Position numbers and translations under genes: made by a program. 64,000 nucleotides of DNA from Paramyrothecium sp. XJ0827 (taxonomy: Eukaryota > Ascomycota > Sordariomycetes > Hypocreales > Stachybotryaceae): assembly GCA_020881915.1 (NCBI GenBank), contig JAJFPB010000005.1:3224001-3288000 (forward strand). The letters run 5' to 3'. Below the pieces are notes generated by a model. That model saw nothing but the letters and a program-made list of their open reading frames with translations, was not told where the DNA came from and did not search any database. Positions 35,166-46,134 of this stretch are shown in pieces; the first letter of the stretch is position 1, and every line of letters starts with the position of its first letter.

Positions 35166-36346
35166 ATGCCCTTTGCGCAACTCGTCCTCGGCAGCCCCGG
35201 CTCCGGCAAGAGTACCTACTGCGATGGCAGTAAGTCAACCCCGTGAAACCCATCGATTTAGACCCTCTTGCTGACTTTATGCGTTCAAAGTGCACCAGTT
35301 CTTGGGCGCCATCGGGCGCGCCTGCTCTGTCGTGAACCTCGACCCGGCGAACGACCACACAAACTATCCCGTCGCCATCGACATCCGAAACCTGATCAAG
35401 CTGGAGGACATCATGAAGGAGGACCAACTTGGGCCCAACGGAGGTATTCTGTACGCACTAGAGGAGCTTGAGAACAACTTCGAGTGGCTAGAGGAAGGAC
35501 TGAAAGAGCTGGGAGATGATTATATTCTATTTGACTGCCCTGGGCAAGTCGAGCTCTACACCCATCACAACTCTTTGAGGAATATCTTCTACAAGCTGCA
35601 AAAGCTCCAGTTTCGGGTATGTTTTCCCCGCCCACGTGCCTTTTTTCAATCCTGACTGACAAATTTAGCTTGTGTGCGTACACTTGTCCGATTCCATCTG
35701 CCTGACGCAGCCCTCTTTATACGTCGCCAACGTTCTCCTCTCCCTCCGGGCCATGATACAAATGGACATGCCGCACATCAATGTTCTGTCCAAGATCGAC
35801 AAGGTCCACGCCTATGACGAGCTACCGTTCAACCTCGACTACTATACCGACGTTGATGAGCTGACGTATCTCACGCCGTACCTCGAGGCCGAGTCGCCGG
35901 CACTTCGAAGCGAAAAGTTCAGCAAGCTCAACGAAGCCATTGCAAACCTTATTGACAACTACGGACTCGTGCGGTACGAGGTATTGGCGGTCGAAAACAA
36001 GAAGAGCATGATGCATTTGCTGCGCGTCATCGACCGCGCCGGTGGCTATGTCTTCGGAGGTGCGGAGGGTGCCAACGACACCATCTGGGCCGTCTCCATG
36101 AGGAATGAGGCATCCTTGATGGATGTTCAGGATATCCAAGAGCGCTGGATCGACCAGAAGGAGGAATATGATCGCATCGAACGGGAGGCCGAGGAGGAAC
36201 AGCAAAAGATGAGCGAAGAGCAGGCCATGGAGTTGGAGCAGGCCGCCGGTCAGGCTATGCCGACGGCTGGGCCAATGCATGACCCGGATTTTGGTGATAT
36301 GTCGATACCCACGAATAGCGGCATCAAGGTAGTGAAAAAGAAATGA
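35166..36346 (+). CDS. GPN2: GPN-loop GTPase 2
   Basis: Exons 35166..35229, 35291..35616 and 35669..36346 give 355 aa. GPN GTPases help assemble and import RNA polymerase II. Visible motifs are the P-loop GSPGSGKST at residues 9-17, VVNLDPANDH, the family-defining Gly-Pro-Asn insertion in LGPNGGILYALE, the G3 motif DCPGQVELY and the G4-like NVLSKIDK. The C-terminus is an acidic/Gln-rich helix ending in basic VVKKK. The first intron splits the Met codon after YCDG; joining gives GMHQFLGAIGR, conserved in the family. It converges on POP5 with 7 bp between the two stop codons. Confidence 0.95.
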
Positions 36347-36353
36347 AGCCTCT

Positions 36354-36948
36354 TCAGCCCTCTTCCGCGTTCATGTCCTCGTCGCTTGTGTCAATGTCGA
36401 TGTCTGCCATGACCTGGTCTTGTTCCTGCGTTGTATCTGCAAATAGTAACCTCGAAGACTCTGTGTCTTCTTTAGCAGCCAGGATGAGTTTTTTGGCCTG
36501 CCTGATGGCTTCTTCCTCGGCCTTGCGAATGGTGCCGCTCACGCGCACGACGCGGAATATGCACTCACGCCCATCCCTGACGGGCACACGGTCCATGAAT
36601 GTTAAGGCTGACCAGACGAGCTTGTAGTGAGCTCGAGAGCATTTGAGGATGAAAGTTGAGGTGGCCAGGGATAAGTATTTCACTAAAATCTGTGAGTCTT
36701 GCGAAGTCGGGGTCCGGCAAACGCTATGACTTACCAGACAGTCGGCCATCGATGGATCCAGCGCCGTAGTCCCCGAACAGGGCAGATACCTCTGTTCTTA
36801 TGGCTTTGAGCAAGGCCTGGGGGGTTAACCTCTCGATTGTGGGTTGATGATGGACGATAAGGTCTGGCACAGATGACTGGGCAAGCTTTGCAGACGCTGG
36901 AGGATAGAGAATGTTGACAAGGAGATATCTCTCCTTGATTCGGACCAT
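36354..36948 (-). CDS. POP5: RNase P/MRP protein subunit POP5
   Basis: Exons 36948..36735 and 36682..36354 give 180 aa. POP5 is a core protein of nuclear RNase P (tRNA 5' maturation) and RNase MRP (rRNA processing). The start VRIKERYLLVNILYP and the central STFILKCSRAHYKLVWSAL are diagnostic; an acidic C-terminal tail (DIDIDTSDEDMNAEEG) follows. The acceptor was chosen at TTTTAG so that the junction reads SVKYLSLATS; the nearer CACAG gives the wrong frame. The 3' end nearly touches GPN2. Its start faces the molybdopterin gene across 353 bp. Confidence 0.93.
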
Positions 36949-37301
36949 TTCGCACGAGAGCTCAGCTGTGGCGCTGATTGAAGCTTTGATAGTAAGATGA
37001 TGTCGTTTCTGCCTTTAGGAGTTAAAAGTGTTGGATGTAATTGAATTGAGCTGTGAGACTTGTCGATAAAAACATGTTCTCAGTCAGTTCGTTAGTGAAG
37101 CTTCTGGCAATTAGTGGGTCGAAAGCCGTATGGCGCGCTCGTGGGTACAGGTTAGGCTGTCGAGCTGAATTCCACCCGGCAAGCCACACTCCACCGGACT
37201 TATATGTCATCAAGCTCGAGATATTAAACAGCAGTTTGGGCTCAACAGTTACATTGCTCGTACCAAATATTCTGTCCAACGATCACGCTGCGTAAATAGT
37301 C
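36949..37301. promoter_or_regulatory. Bidirectional promoter region POP5 / molybdopterin gene
   Basis: 353 bp between divergent start codons. No ORF; no specific factor site recognised. Confidence 0.45.
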
Positions 37302-39443
37302 ATGGATGGCTCCCTGACGGCCGCTCTTCTCATTGTCTCGACGACTGCAGCCAAAGATCCGTCTACCGATTCATCCGCATCGATTCTTCGTAACGTACTG
37401 CAAGAGGATGGCGGGGGCAAGTGGACGGTCTCTGCGCAGAGCATCGTCTCGGACGATGTTTCGAAAATCCAAAGCCAGATCATGAAGTGGTGCGACGGTC
37501 CCGATGCTGTCAATTTCATCATCACCACTGGCGGTACTGGGTTCGCCGTGCATGACAGCACTCCCGAGGTGAGCGAGACGACCTGGTGGTTATTAGACAT
37601 GAGTTAATGGGACGTACGGGTAGGCGATCACGCCTCTACTGCACAAGCAAGCCCCTGGTTTAGTTCATGGCATGCTTTCCGCATCTCTAAGTGTCACGCC
37701 CTGTAAGCTCCCCGAACCATCATCCCTTGTTCTGCTCAAACCCGCCTGACCTGGTGAGTAGTTGCTATGATGTCCCGCCCTGTTGCTGGCGTAAGAAATA
37801 AAACGGTAATTGTCACTCTACCAGGATCCCCCAAGGGAGCAAAGGAAAACCTCCAAGCTATCATCAAGACTCTGCCCCATGCTTGTGTGCAAGCTGCTGG
37901 CGCTGAGTCACGGCCGCTGCATGCAGGCGGAATCAAAAAGTTGGAAGCTGATGCTGGCATTGTGGGTGGAGGCTCTCAACATGCACACCACTCTCACGAT
38001 CACGGCCATCATCATGGCCACACTCATGGACATAAGCACGACCACGGCCACAGTCACGGCCACGGGAGACTTGTCCGACACACGAATCCTAATGCAGAAT
38101 TGTTGTCCAACGATCCCAAACTAGGGCCGACCCGCCGTCATCGAGAGTCACCGTACCCAATGCTTGCGGTGGACGATGCGCTGGCTCTCATTGCAGAGCA
38201 CTCGCCCGGACCAGAGTTGGAGACTGTCAAGGTCGACGAAAATATCATCGGCTCAGTCTTGGCAGAAGATATCAAGGCACAGGAAAATGTGCCTGCGTTC
38301 CGAGCAAGCATTGTAGATGGCTACGCAGTGGTTGCTCCCACCGATGGAAGCCTCAAGGGGGTATTCCCTGTCACCGCTGTGTCTCATGCCTCGCCAGGTG
38401 AGGTAGGATCTCTCAAGGAAGGGGAAATTGCTAGGATCACAACGGGTGCCCCTCTGCCTCCAGGTGCCACCTCTGTCATCATGGTCGAGGATACGATTCT
38501 CAAAACCATGACTGACGATGGCAAAGAAGAAAAGGAGGTCGAAATCCAGGCTGAGGGGGTCAAGGAGGGCGAGAATATCCGGGAAGTGGGCAGCGACATC
38601 AAGGAAGGATCCGTCATTTTAAATAAGGGCGAGCAGATTTCCGGTGTAGGTGGTGAGATCGGCCTGCTAGCTGCCGTAGGTGTTACGAAAGCCACGGTGT
38701 ATCGCAAGCCAGTGGTCGGTGTTCTGTCGACCGGCGATGAGATCATCGAGTACGACCGGGAAGGGCCATTGAAACTGGGAGAGGTGCGCGACACTAACAG
38801 CATCACGCTGATATCAGCCGTTAAGGAGTGGGGATTTGACGTTGTTGATCTTGGAATTGCCAAGGACAAGGCAAACAATCTTGAGGAAACTCTGCGTGAG
38901 GGCCTTCGACGTACCGACATGCTCATCACCACTGGTGGCGTGTCGATGGGTGAGCTTGACCTCTTGAAGCCCACCATCGAGCGTTCACTCGGCGGCACCA
39001 TTCACTTCGGCCGCGTTGCCATGAAGCCGGGCAAGCCGACCACCTTTGCGACTGTGCCGGTCAAGAGCAACGCCGGAGAGCGTGTTTCCAAGGTCATCTT
39101 CTCCCTGCCTGGCAACCCTGCGTCAGCCTTGGTCACGTTCCACCTCTTCGTGCTACCGTCTCTCCACAAGCAATCCGGCGTTTCACCGGTCGGGCTACCC
39201 AAGGTCCCCGTAGTCCTGTCTCATGATTTCTCGCTGGATTCGAGGCCTGAATACCACCGTGCAGTGGTCACGGTTGGCAGTGACGGCGTCCTCTTTGCCA
39301 GCAGCACTGGGGGCCAACGGAGTTCCAAGGTCGGCAGTCTTCGGGCCGCGAATGCCCTCCTCAGTATGCCAAGCGGCAAAGGAAAACTCGAGAAGGGTTC
39401 CAAGGTGAATGCCTTGCTTATGAATGCCCTGCACTGGAGTTGA
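37302..39443 (+). CDS. Gephyrin-type molybdenum cofactor protein (MoaB/MogA-MoeA fusion, CnxE-like)
   Basis: Exons 37302..37568, 37624..37702 and 37762..39443 give 675 aa. The two fused domains adenylate molybdopterin (G domain) and insert molybdate (E domain), completing the cofactor for nitrate reductase, sulfite oxidase and xanthine dehydrogenase. The G domain (about 1-170) has the TTGGTGFAVHDSTPE motif joined over intron 1 to AITPLLHKQAPGLVHGM. The E domain (about 233-675) has PAFRASIVDGYAV, RITTGAPLPPGA, TTGGVSMGELDLLKP, GRVAMKPGKPTTF and SLPGNPASA. Domain order is G-E as in animals and fungi, opposite to plant Cnx1. The linker holds 16 His in about 28 residues (near 189-216). Confidence 0.95.
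37978..38067 (+). repeat. His-rich low-complexity coding tract in the molybdopterin fusion linker
   Basis: CAC/CAT codons alternate mainly with GGN, GAY and AGN codons, giving a run of His-x and His-His-x steps. The tract is in frame with both domains and carries no stop. Confidence 0.9.
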
Positions 39444-40107
39444 GCTGGCATGCAAGCAGTTTTGGGATCTCATGGGGTATGAGTTGGTCCAGTGCTCGGT
39501 TGAGTGTTGGTTTGTAACTGGTTCTTAGTCGATGCTGGTTGACCTCGGGACTTAGGATCAACTATTTGTAGTCTCCGCTCTCGCCGCACCTTTGTGTATC
39601 GGCATTGTCGAATGACTTTACTTTCACGCGATAAGGAATGGAGAATAACAAGGCCTTGAGTGATCACGATATAATTATGGTGCTTCTTTGAGCGATGATG
39701 AAATGGTTGGCGCAGCATATCTCAAAGCTTTATTAGCCACGGATGGAAGTTCTAGGGTCGAGGTCGGTTCAAGGAAGCACAAGAGACCAACCTGAAAGTC
39801 AAGTGCTCAGAGACGTATTTGATTCGAGGTGATAGACCTTGAACTGTAACAGGAATCGATATTTTGATGGTGCTCTGTGTTGATTGTCTTCATATTCTCT
39901 GATGTACACATCGTCCTCCCGAGGCTATTGGTACAGATAAAAAGGACGTGTTCCCCAGCCAATCTTCCTAACGCCCGACCAAGTATTATTGGCACAATGC
40001 ATGAACTTTGCTCTGCCCGTCAGAGCATGCGGAGAGCTCTACAACTACTTAAACGCAGCCTGCTCTTCGCATTTTTCACTGATATCCCGTGTCCCGTCCT
40101 GTCTCCT
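39444..40107. other. Convergent 3' flanks of the molybdopterin gene and VMA16
   Basis: About 660 bp, AT-richer than the genes. Short frames inside it carry no motif. Confidence 0.5.
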
Positions 40108-40910
40108 CTACTTGCCGCCACCGAAGGGGTTGGCCTTGCCGGAGACCAGGATGCCGATGATGAGACCAAAGAGGCCGAGGATGGAGCTGAAAATCTCGAT
40201 GACCAGGATTTTGACGAAGCTGTTCTCATGTTAGCAATTGCTGCATGTTGACACGGTAGCGGGGTGGTCCCGTACAGAGTTCCATCGGCGGCATCAGCCA
40301 GGGCTGCGCCACTGCCGTTGATGCCGACGCTGACGCCGCACACCAGGTTGCAGAGACCGACGGTGATGCCGGACCAGAACAGGGAGAAGCCGGTGTAGTA
40401 TGCGTCGGCCGAGTACAGCTCGGGGCCGTTGACGGCGGTCATCTTGGACGAGAAGATGATGGACATGATGACGCCGTAGATGGCAACGACCTCGCAGAAG
40501 ATGATGGAGAGCAGGTTCTTGGTTCGAATCCGAGGCGCCTTAACGCCCGCACCGAGAATGGTCGATCCGGTGATGAAGATGCCCCTGCGGGAGAAGGGCG
40601 AGGTCAGCGAGTTGAACGGCATTTGGACGCATGTAGACGGTCGACAAAAGCACTCACCATGCTGCGCCTACCACCGAGAGGCCGATGCACAGGGCAATTC
40701 CCAGGGAGGCCCAGGTGTAGGGAGACACAGATTCGAGAAAGGCGCCGACGTTGAAGGCCTCGCCGTTGCCGGTGAAGAGCATGTCTGTGGTTCGTCAGCG
40801 GTCTTCGTCATTGAACTCGATGGGGGGACCGGGCCCCCGTCTGTTGACGTACAAGCTCCCACCACGATCAGGAAGGACCCGATGCCGCCGACTCCATACG
40901 TGAGACTCAT
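40108..40910 (-). CDS. VMA16: V-type ATPase proteolipid subunit c'' (21-kDa)
   Basis: Exons 40910..40853, 40784..40658, 40584..40276 and 40219..40108 give 201 aa. This is one of the three proteolipids of the Vo rotor ring that moves protons into vacuoles, Golgi and endosomes. Helices are visible as [53 protein letters not shown] (with the proton-carrying Glu), [20 protein letters not shown] and [20 protein letters not shown]. The conserved link [19 protein letters not shown] separates helices. The start at 40910 (MSLTYGVGG) gives the shorter N-terminus; the frame is open further upstream without an ATG. Every splice restores an expected motif (VVGAY/MLFTG, GAAW/GIFITG, GTL/FVKIL). Confidence 0.95.
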
Positions 40911-41270
40911 CGCGACGGCTGTGTCTGGTGCTATTCGACGACAAGGCTGGCGCGTCTGGAGGAGGAGGAGGATTGGTCGAGGAGGATGTGTGTTGTCGTT
41001 TTCTGAAGGCTTTCCACCAAAAGCTCCCTATCGGAGAAGCAACTTAGCGCGACGACGTACCTAAGCTCCATCGTAAGCCTGTCCCGGGTTTCCAGCGACG
41101 TCACATGATTGAGGTGGCTGCCTGTGGCTTAGTCACCGCCGCTCGTGCCACTACCCACTACTCCCCTTCCCCCCATTCATATAAATACCACTTTGTCCTC
41201 TTACAACATCACCGCGAAGATTACGACGGTGCCGCTGAAGAACCCCCAAAGGACCTCGAGTGCATTCATC
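40911..41270. promoter_or_regulatory. Bidirectional promoter region VMA16 / TOA2
   Basis: 360 bp between divergent starts. A TATAAATA lies near the TOA2 side. Confidence 0.5.
41180..41187 (+). promoter_or_regulatory. TATA box upstream of TOA2
   Basis: TATAAATA, a consensus TATA element, 83 bp before the TOA2 ATG and followed by a C/T-rich stretch where initiation would be expected. Inferred from sequence and position. Confidence 0.55.
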
Positions 41271-41759
41271 ATGGCAACGGGAGCGCAGTCCTTCTACGAG
41301 CTGTACCGACGGAGCAGGTACTGCGTTCCGCTGATGCGCTGATTTTTGCTTTTTTGCTACACCTGGACTAACAGCAACAGCATCGGTCTCGCTCTCACCG
41401 ACACGCTCGATGACTTGATCAGCGAGGAGCGCATCAACCCGCAGCTGGCGATGAAGATCCTGGGCAACTTTGACCAGGCCATCACCGAGGCGCTGCAGAA
41501 GAACGTCAAGAGCCGCTTGCAATTCAAGGTGAGCCTCTCCGGTGCCGGAGCGTTCTCTACAGAACGGAGGAACCTGGCTAACCACGACATGCTTCACGCA
41601 CTGTAGGGAAGCCTCGACGTATACCGATTCTGCGACGAAGTCTGGACCTTCCTCATCAAGAATGTCACCTTCAAGCTGGACAATGGCGGGCAAACGGTGC
41701 AGGCCGACAAGGTCAAGATTGTTAGCTGCAACGCCAAGAAGCCCGGCGAGGGACCTTGA
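41271..41759 (+). CDS. TOA2: Transcription initiation factor IIA gamma (small) subunit
   Basis: Exons 41271..41317, 41381..41528 and 41607..41759 give 115 aa. TFIIA gamma stabilises TBP on promoter DNA. The helical N-terminus ([20 protein letters not shown]), the [20 protein letters not shown] helix and the beta-barrel half ([20 protein letters not shown]) are characteristic. The second acceptor has two AGs six bases apart (41374 and 41380): the downstream one gives RRSSIGLALT as in the family, the upstream one inserts two residues without breaking the frame. Length is normal for the family. Confidence 0.95.
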
Positions 41760-42227
41760 GCGTGCATGTTTGGCATGCCGGACAGAGGGGAGGTGGCTTC
41801 CGAGCTGGAAGATGCTCGCCGACCTCACCCACTTTGCTTTTCTTGCCAACCCGATTATGATGGCTTTGCATTGGGCGGCGTTGGGGAAATGATTTATGAT
41901 TTTGTCTTGATTGGGCTTGCAATCACTTATAGGATATCGGACCTTGCGGTCAACAGCGTAGACCTCCGAGACGGGTTTGGCAATAGCCACTAGTTGCAGT
42001 CGTACCAGATTGACGGAATTGACAAATGAACTGCTTGTGCCTCGAGTCTATTTTCACAGACAAGCTGCATTTATTGGATTACATCGTGAAACGTCATTTC
42101 TAGTCATTGTCTTGCTCGCCTGAAGCGGCGTTCCGGGGGGTGAGTTCCAAGGCGCTACTCCACTAGTTTCAGCGATCCGTGCTCCGCACCCACCGTCACA
42201 TTTCAACATCAAGGAGCACGCCCGTCC
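41760..42227. other. Intergenic region between TOA2 and the DMT-type gene
   Basis: 468 bp with the TOA2 3' flank and the promoter of the next gene. No gene seen. Confidence 0.5.
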
Positions 42228-43188
42228 ATGGCCCCCCTGAGTCAGCCCGCGGCTTCCGGCGAAGAAGCAGCAGTAGCAGCCATGGTCCGCCATAGAAACA
42301 AGCCCAAGCCCGGAGCCGGCTCCAGCGAGACCTCGGCACCTGCATCGCACCCGGCACCGGCAGAGATGGACAGCCTCCCTCTCGTCGGGCGCTCCGGCGC
42401 CGGCCCGCCGAGCGTCCACGCTCAGTGGATCTTCTTTGCCATTGCGAGCGGCGCTTGCGCGGCCTTCAATGGCGTTTTCGCGAAGCTGTAAGTCCAGAGG
42501 GGAATGAAACCCGAGGCCGTTGCGTGAGTTTGGGGTAGAAACTGACGGTGAATGCAGGACCACGACTGAGCTCACGACTAGCCTGTCCAACGGTATCGCT
42601 GATTTCCTGGGTCTCAAGGCTCATGAGAGGATAGTAGAGCTTATTGTCCGAGGCGTAAGCTCACTTTGGCTCATCAACATACATTGAGAACAACTACTCA
42701 CCGCATCTCCTACTAGGCCTTCTTCGCTCTCAACCTGACATTCAACGGCGTGGTATGCTCAAAACCCTTGGCCTATGTAACATGCTCTTATCTAGAATGA
42801 AAGAAGCTAATCCCTACTCCTAATTCCCCCCTTGCAGATGTGGTCCCTCTTCACTACTGCCCTCGCCCGAGGGACTTCCACCACCCAAGTCTCCATCATG
42901 AACACCTCGACCAACTTCATTCTCACTGCCCTGATGGGGCTCTTCATCTTTGGCGAGGATCTGCCCGCCATGTGGTGGGTAGGCGCCACGCTGCTCGTTG
43001 TCGGCAACGTCATCGTCGGCCGCAAGGATGAGAGCGTCGACGAAGCGGCGGCCGAGGCGGGATACGTCCCGGTCCCAACCAGTGCCGAGGAAGGGTTGGA
43101 CAGCGTTGCTGATGAGGCCACGGCCAAGAACGATGCTGATGAGGACGTCGCCGAGCTTGGGGCCTTGGTGGATGATAGAGATCGGTAG
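42228..43188 (+). CDS. Small DMT-superfamily (EamA/TMEM42-like) membrane protein
   Basis: Exons 42228..42487, 42558..42654, 42717..42752 and 42838..43188 give 247 aa. After a cytosolic Pro/Ala-rich N-terminus the first helix is VHAQWIFFAIASGACAAFNG, with further helices around VELIVRGAFFALNLTFNG, MWSLFTTALARGTSTTQVSI, NFILTALMGLFIFGED and WWVGATLLVVGNVIVG. This is roughly one EamA unit, half the size of usual drug/metabolite transporters, as in TMEM42. A Glu/Asp-rich C-terminal tail follows. The third exon is only 36 nt and phase 0 at both ends. A second in-frame ATG at 42282 is a possible alternative start. The transported substrate is unknown; such half-size proteins probably dimerise. Confidence 0.85.
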
Positions 43189-43394
43189 ACTCTTGTAAGC
43201 GGAAGAGCAATCATCACGGATTGGATTGCGGCATCATTGAAGAGCTTATTCAAAATGACCAAAATAGTCGTCGCTTAAAATCAGACAAGACGGCTTTGCT
43301 AAGCACATCAACATGTACTATACAGTGTAAAATCATAACTCCATCGCTCGATGGGTCATTCATAAGTCCTACCCATACCAGCTCCACGGGATAT

Positions 43395-46134
43395 CTACCT
43401 TCGGCTTTCTAGCTCCACACCCTCGTCTACTCCGTCTTCGTCGCCGTCCAAGATTGCTCCGCCCCGGCCAGGGCTTCGTTCGCCATCGAATTGCCCGCTG
43501 AGTCTGATTCTTCCGCCAGAAACAGTCGACACATGTCCCGAGATCCAATTGCCCGCTCTCCTCAAGACATTCCAGAGTTGTTCCTGCCCTTCCATCATTC
43601 TTTGATCATCCTTAGGATTCTCAGCGGCCTCGACCTTGAACTGATACTTTAGGCAGTCTTTGACCGTTACCAGGCCCGTAAGTTTACCGTGGTACTCTAT
43701 CAGTATCACGCGCGGGCCAATCTTCCGGAACAGCTCCATGACGGTTTCGAGAGGAAGGCGAGGATGCGCCGTGACGGGCGTAGCATCTATGTAACGACTG
43801 AAATCAAGCGTAGAGGTGGCTGTGGAGTCGGTGTGCACAGTGACAGTGGGCGTCAAAGGCGTGGTTGAGTTCAAGGCCGGTAGCGGCGTAAATACGCACC
43901 TGGAATCTGGACTGACATGCCGCTCCCTGCGAATACGTTCAATGGCGTATCGGAGCTCAGTCTGCCCAATGTAGCCGACGAGGATCTTTGAGTTACTATC
44001 CTCGATGATAGGGAACCCCTGATATTTGTCATCGGCTATTAGCTGCTCGACTTCTTGCAGCGTCAATCCGCTAACAGGCAGAGACACCACTGATGTGCGC
44101 ATGACGTGGGAGACGGGTACTCCGAAGTTGTGCTCCTCTTTCGCGTCTAGGAATGGGAAGCCATTGAACCAAATCATGCGGTCTGCTATGCCTCCTTTCC
44201 CAAACAGTTCGCTGACAGCTTTCGTGACACCAACCACAATCATGGTGGGAAGAATGTACGTAAGTGCGCCGGTAAGCTCAAACATAATGACAACAACCGA
44301 CACATACATGTGCATAATGCCACTGAGCGCAGCAGCCGCACCGAGGAAGGCATAGGTGCCGGGGGTAATGCAGGGTTCATCTGGTTTGCACGCAGAGAAG
44401 AAGACGCTCGTCGGATTGGCTTCGTGTATTGCCTGCACAATGATTCCGACTGTTCGACCAAAAGAGGCTCCGATGGCCATCGATGGGACGAAAATTCCGG
44501 CGGGGACCTTGCACCCGTAGGAGATGATGACCAAGAATACTCGAAGCACCGTTGCAGTAAGGAGCGATACTATATTCCAGAACCGCTTGTCCGCCTCACA
44601 CAAGCCATGATAGTCCTCAGCACCTTCGCACTCGAGGAAGAGAATCTCCATGCTCTCCGACATGTCGATGCGGAGAAAAGCATTGGGATACGCAATGATG
44701 GCGGTTCCCGCTGCAAGCAGGGTAGCCTCGAGAATAGCATATTGACCAAGGTATTTCTTGCGGAACGCTTGTACTCGTAGGTTCCACTTGATGACGAGCG
44801 CGCCGTACAAGCCGCCGAATATTCCGATAATGATGTAAAAGACGACTTCGAAGAAGTGCCAGTCACGGTCATATCTGACTTGGAACATGACAAGTTGGCC
44901 GGTCCTGAAAGGGTTCATGGCTGCCAAGACAGCCGTACCGACCAATGCACAAAAGTAACTTCGCCACATTGTCTTGAGTGGGAAGTGGCTCGAGATCTCC
45001 TCGAGAGAGAAGAGTACGCCGCCGATAGGGCTGCCGAAGGCTACACCGACGCCGGCCGCAGCACAGGCGCTGAGAATCTCCCGAGTTTTGGAGGCGTTGT
45101 GCTTATACTTGTTGAACAGCCTTGAGATGACGTTTCCGGTACAGACGGCATAGTGAACACTAGGGCCCTCCTTACCCACAGAGAGGCCAGATGCGATGGC
45201 GAGTGGGAGGCACACGGACTTGATTACGAGGGTCCGAAAGCCGAGGAACCCCTTCATAACGAATCCAGCCACAATGCATTTGATCTCCGAAATGCCTGAA
45301 CCAGCAGCGTAAGGGGCAAATGACTTAACGAGCGTAGCCGACACGAATGCGAACAACGTCTGTACACATTAGCATGGGAACATGGCGAGAGGTCCGCTTG
45401 CCCGGCACGTACCGCAAATATGATGTAGACAAAATAGTTGAGTGGCTCGAAGCCAGACCAACGGTGCCACATAGGACATCCTACAGAGAGTCAGTACTAT
45501 GGCCTGCATGCCGACTCGAGCGCGCGCAATTCGGCGAGCATACCGTTGTCCTCTCCCCAGCAGCAGAACTTCTCATTCAGGTAGAAGCCCGTCGTGCAGT
45601 AGCCCATCTTGATATCCGACAGCCACTCGGTCGCGATGTTTAGTAGTGCCGCATTCAGGCCAATCGCCGCGCCTATAATGGTGACGACAATCCAGCCTTG
45701 CGCAGCATCGTAGGATGCCCATAGTCGGTATCTCCAGTTCGTTCGCCCAAGGTCGTACAGCCCAGCCGCTCGATGTCGTCGCGCCTTTCGTCTCGCTTGC
45801 TCGCGCGCGGCATCTTGGACCCAATCTAATTGCCCAGGTCAGTCATCAGCCGATGCGATCTGATCGTCTCGGATGTGCGAACCTATTGTGGTGAAGTCCT
45901 GTTGTAGACGAGTCAGTCAACGAACGGCTGGCGCATACATCTGCGAGACCCGAGACGTACCTCATATCTCTTTATTTCGGCAATCTCCTCCTCGATCTGG
46001 ACCTCGGCGGGCGCAGACTGGGCGGGGGCTTCACCTTGCTCGGCGTTGGACACGACGAAGGAGACCCGGGAGTTGAAGGATGAGCTTCGGCCCAGTTGAG
46101 GGCTCCGGCTGAAGGATGTGGTGCGCGACATCAT
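43395..46134 (-). CDS. CLC-type voltage-gated chloride channel / Cl-H exchanger (Gef1-like)
   Basis: Exons 46134..45961, 45898..45883, 45825..45544, 45480..45413 and 45359..43395 give 834 aa. Intracellular fungal CLCs supply counter-ions for V-ATPase acidification of Golgi, endosomes and vacuole. Selectivity motifs are GSGISEIK, GKEGPSVH (with the gating glutamate) and KVPAGIFVPSMAIGASFGR. Two C-terminal CBS domains follow (VSHVMRTSVVSLPVSGLTL; VTAHPRLPLETVMELF; LTGLVTVKDCLKYQ). The N-terminus is cytosolic with DFTTIDWVQDAAREQ, a fungal CLC hallmark. That motif is built from a 16-nt exon coding DFTTI plus one base. Two adjacent ATGs open the frame; the upstream one was chosen. Confidence 0.94.

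Noticed and set aside
40521..40531. tRNA B-box-like GGTTCGAATCC
   Set aside because: Falls inside VMA16 exon 3, where it codes for RIRTKN on the other strand; there is no A box or cloverleaf around it.
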